Assembly (NCBI GenBank): GCA_037179515.1
Contig: JAXCGZ010015165.1
Coordinates: 98,501 to 162,500, forward strand
DNA from: Halocaridina rubra
Taxonomy: Eukaryota > Arthropoda > Malacostraca > Decapoda > Atyidae
DNA: 64,000 bases
Direction of reading: 5' to 3'
The notes under the pieces were generated by a model that worked only from the letters and a program-made list of their open reading frames with translations, had not been told where the DNA came from and searched no databases. The position numbers and the translations under genes are program-made. Positions 59,640 through 64,000 of this stretch are shown piece by piece; positions within the stretch are counted from its first letter, which is position 1, and the number at the start of each line of letters is the position of its first letter.

Positions 59640-61258
59640 AGATGCAATTAGCACCACTCTAATAATTTCAGCTCCATTCAGCTGCGGTCAGCACACTTTA
59701 CAACCAGTTCATTCAATATTCATTCACATTCCTATATAGTTAGAGAAATTCACTTAAATTTAGCATCATAGATCAAACTCAACCTTAATTCATTCTTGGA
59801 TGAAGCAGAAGCCATAATAAGCCAGCTATATATCATCAGTTTATCCTAATTCCAGTCACCATCATAAACATTCAGGAGATGTTACCCCAATTCAGCTGCA
59901 GTTAGCCCGTTCTAGCTGAATGTCTATTCGGTATTCAGTCATATTCAGAAGCAGTCAGAAGCAGTGACACTATTAAGCTCCAATCAGGCCATATCTGGTT
60001 ACAGTCTATTCAATAATCAAACATATTCAGAAGAAGTCAGAAATAATCACACTATTTACTTCTAATCAGCATATATTATTTGCAATCTATTTTATATTCA
60101 GATATATTTATAATCAGTCAGAAATAAGCCACACTATTAGCTCCAATCAGCACATACTAGCAGCAGTCTATGTTGCATTTAGTCATATTCAAAATCAGCC
60201 ACTAAGAGTTACCCCTATGCAGCTCCAGTCAGCCCAAACTAGCTGTATTTACTCACACTCAGAATCATTTAAACAAAAAACTACTGAACTCTAATTAGCA
60301 CATATTGACTCCAGTCCATTTAATGTTTAGTCATATTCAAACTCAGTCAGAAAAATCCATTCTCATTATATCTTCATATAGCACATATTAGTTCAAGTCA
60401 ATTTAATGTGTAGTCAATTCAGAACCAGTCAGAAAAAACCATTTGACTTAGTTCCAGTCAGCACATATCAGCTCCAGTCCATTCTGTGTTCAGACACACT
60501 CAGAACCAGTAAGAAAAACCCACTCCACTTACTCCAAATCAACACTTATCAGCTTCAGTCCATTTCATGACCAGTCACACAAAAAATAAGCCAGATCCAG
60601 TCACTAAGTTTGCTCAAATCAGCAAATATTAGCTACAGTCCATTCAATGATCAGTCACATTTAGAACTACTCGGAATAACCTACTCTGGTTAGCTCCAGT
60701 TCATTCTGTGATCAGTCTTAACTAAAGCAAATCAGATTTAGTCACTCATTTTACTCACACCAGTACAAAGCTCCAGTCCATTCAGTGTTCAGTTACGTTC
60801 AGAACCAGTCAGAAAAACCCACTCTTCTTAGCTCCAGTCAGGACATATTAGCTCCAGATCAATCTGCAATCAGTCACAACCAGAGTAAGCCAGATCCAGT
60901 TACTCATTTTGCTCAAATCAGCACATATTAGCTCCAGTCCATTCTCTGTTCAGTCACACTAAAACCCAATCAGAAACCCTTTCTGCTTAGCCCCAGCCAG
61001 CACATATTAGCATCAATCCATTCTGTGGTCAGTCACAGCAAGAGTATGCCAGTTCCAGAAACTCCCAGTTTGTTCAAATCAGCATATATTAGATTTGGTC
61101 CATTCAGCACCAGTCAAAAAAAAAACAGCTTTACTTAGCTTCAGTCAGCACATAACAGCTCCATTTCAATCTGTATTCAGTCACATTTAATACCAGTCAG
61201 TCACCACAAATTTAGTTCAGTCACCATTCTACAATCAGTTTCATTCAGAATCAGTCTG
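59640..61258. repeat. Satellite-like array of ~79-bp units, ~20 copies
   Basis: The unit approximates TAGCTCCAGTCAGCACATAT, TAGCTCCAGTCCATTC, AGTGTTCAGTCACATTCAGA, ACCAGTCAGAAAAACCCACT. Landmarks fall near 59977, 60059, 60141, 60222, 60289, 60372, 60450, 60534, 60611, 60832, 60911, 60990, 61071 and 61140. From about 60450, units alternate between a CTCCAGTCAG type and a CTCAAATCAG type, giving ~158-bp higher-order repeats. Confidence 0.9.
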
Positions 61259-61259
61259 A

Positions 61260-61261
<2 letters not shown>

Positions 61262-61332
<71 letters not shown>
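61262..61332. repeat. (CT)n microsatellite
   Basis: Pure TC run of about 70 bases at the end of the satellite array. Confidence 0.95.
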
Positions 61333-61335
<3 letters not shown>

Positions 61336-61764
61336 TAGCTCTGCTCTAGCCTAGAGCAGATAATTCTTCAAGGCAGTCTTGTGTTGCACCTAAATGCAAT
61401 TCTATTCGCCAGTGAGCTTTCAAAATATTCCTCATTTGGGGAAAATCGTTTATAAACCAATATCAAAACCGTAATAAACGATATAATTTCTATAAACATC
61501 TTAAACGTAAACTACCATGTAAACAGAGTTAATAATAATTTACAAGTCAAACTCAAAGAGATAAAATTCATCCCTCCAACCGCCTTGACGTCCAAAGGCA
61601 CACTGAAAGGTCTATTGATTTTCCTAGCTCTGAAGAACTCGTAGCGAAAAAAATACTTTTCTCTCTCTCCCAAATCGTCTGTGGTACAAAAACTTCATAC
61701 ATTTATTTTAGTTTTAAGGTGCAGAGCCTCAGGACGAAAACACTACGTGCATAAAACAATATTT
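61333..61764. other. No gene recognised
   Basis: No coding frame, RNA gene or repeat identified. Confidence 0.3.
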
Positions 61765-62112
61765 ATATTTTTTTTTATGTATCACCGGGACGAACAAAGA
61801 ATATTGCCCTCATCGGGCCAGGGCACCAAGAAAACATTTAAGAAAAAATATTAGTTTAAGGACAAGACAGAGATAATGGTATGATAAATTTAAAAACAAG
61901 GAAAGGCTGAAAGAATAGTCAATAATAATCAGAAAGAATGAAAATAAAAATAGAGATGGGGAGTGTTGTGACTTGTCAGATGTGGAGGGATCATAAGATA
62001 AGTGTAAAGAATACGCCACAATATGCGGTGTAAGATGCAGGCATAGAGAAACACCAGTCCTATTGAAGTCCAAACTACCTTCAGCTGTAGTATCGCTGTA
62101 ACTTTCGGTCGA
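61765..62112 (-). mobile_element. Internally deleted derivative of the jockey-like LINE
   Basis: On the plus strand, ACCGGGACGAACAAAGAATA, TTGCCCTCATCGGGC and GACAAGACAGAGATAATGG match the LINE 3' end at 40540-40690. Then GGGGAGTGTTGTGACTTGTC, GGTGTAAGATGCAGGCATAG and TACCTTCAGCTGTAGTAT match its 5' end at 43600-43770. The whole ~2.9-kb interior is missing. Confidence 0.75.
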
Positions 62113-62192
62113 ATGGTTTCATCTTCAGAGCCTCGAAACGAATTCCATTTTTCTCCAGAAATAAACGCTAATGAATATATGCAATAAAACTG

Positions 62193-62238
62193 ATCAGACT
62201 ACCACTACTACTACCACTACTACTACTACTACTACTAC

Positions 62239-62289
<51 letters not shown>
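62193..62289. repeat. (TAC)n(TAA)n microsatellite
   Basis: ACTACT run at 62193-62240 passing into AATAAT at 62240-62289. Confidence 0.95.
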
Positions 62290-62524
62290 GGGTTTCGTAG
62301 ATCTAAAGCATTAAAAGGTATAATTCTGAAAAAACAACAAAATAAAAAAATCTTAAATTTTCCCTTCATTATAATATATATTTATATTAAACTATTTCAT
62401 ATCGCATAGATGTTTCCTAACTTTAACCTAACCTAACCTAACCAAGTGGGTGGATTCTCATAAAATACATATGTATCATTTTTGCGGTATATACATGACG
62501 TATCCATACATTCGACTCGAAGTG

Positions 62525-62650
62525 ACAAAGTAGTGTTCAAAGCCACCGTGGGGCATTAGGAAGGGTATTAGACCTTATTTCCCCAGATCCATCCTGTCAG
62601 TATCTACCCCTATTCAAATGGGGATGAATGACACATATATGGACAAACAA
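62525..62650 (+). repeat. tRNA-derived SINE copy, head truncated
   Basis: GTAGTGTTCAAAGCCACCGT, GGGGCATTAGGAAGGGTATT, ATTTCCCCAGATCCATCCTG and TTCAAATGGGGATGAATGAC. Confidence 0.6.
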
Positions 62651-62806
62651 ACAAGTACACAACCAATAATTTTTTTGGTGTAGCGAAGCTCTTAACCCGG
62701 GGCAAAGCTATGCTGAAGAAGATGCTATACCACACTTGGCCTCCATACAGTTAACGGCGCATTCAACAAAATTTCCCGCGGTAGAAGGGACCAGTTCAAC
62801 AGAAGC

Positions 62807-62845
<39 letters not shown>

Positions 62846-62854
62846 TCGCTCGAC

Positions 62855-64000
<1,146 letters not shown>

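Overview
This window looks like arthropod nuclear DNA, most likely from a decapod crustacean. That assignment is inferred from three things: the mix of transposons (CR1- and jockey-like LINEs, Tigger/pogo, a Mutator-like element, hAT, Ty3/Gypsy), the very heavy microsatellite load, and short TTAGG-type tracts. Nothing prokaryotic is present: no operons, no Shine-Dalgarno pattern and no CRISPR. Most long open frames are decayed transposon pieces or artefacts of simple repeats.

Layout. 0-3 kb: a frame-shifted Mutator-like (Phantom-type) transposase. 3-9.4 kb: a nest of elements. A Tigger copy is split by an RNase H-bearing LINE with an 8-bp target duplication; beside it is a Gypsy integrase fragment interrupted by a second, reverse-strand Tigger, which itself contains a ~380-bp GAA tract. 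9.4-22.5 kb: five copies of one CR1-like LINE, all on the minus strand, four of them joined end to end with no spacer. 22.5-26.8 kb: SINEs, a fold-back element and unrecognised sequence.

26.87-53.95 kb: the main host gene, on the minus strand. Six exons with matching splice phases can be assembled by hand into a 1066-residue protein. It has an N-terminal THAP zinc-binding domain, acidic linkers, four copies of a KMARLREIKAxKALER-type repeat, and a C-terminal domain resembling an RNase H-like transposase whose signature residues have changed. Its introns hold a CR1/jockey-like LINE, several minisatellites, a pogo-like TIR element sitting inside an AT microsatellite, an intact hAT (ZMYM/DUF4371-type) ORF, a decayed jockey LINE, a Tigger fragment, another TIR element and many SINEs. 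Upstream of its start codon are a perfect DR5 nuclear-receptor half-site pair and a YY1-like motif.

55.3-56.0 kb: a second, short two-exon THAP gene on the same strand, about 1.3 kb upstream of the first. 56-64 kb: repeats only. These include a 661-bp TIR element with TA duplications, RTE-like fragments, a ~590-bp near-perfect palindrome centred on AT repeats, a 1.6-kb satellite of ~79-bp units with dimeric order, and two internally deleted derivatives of the jockey LINE.

The two THAP genes and the hAT ORF are the only loci that could plausibly encode functional proteins. All splice sites were read by eye and have no transcript support.
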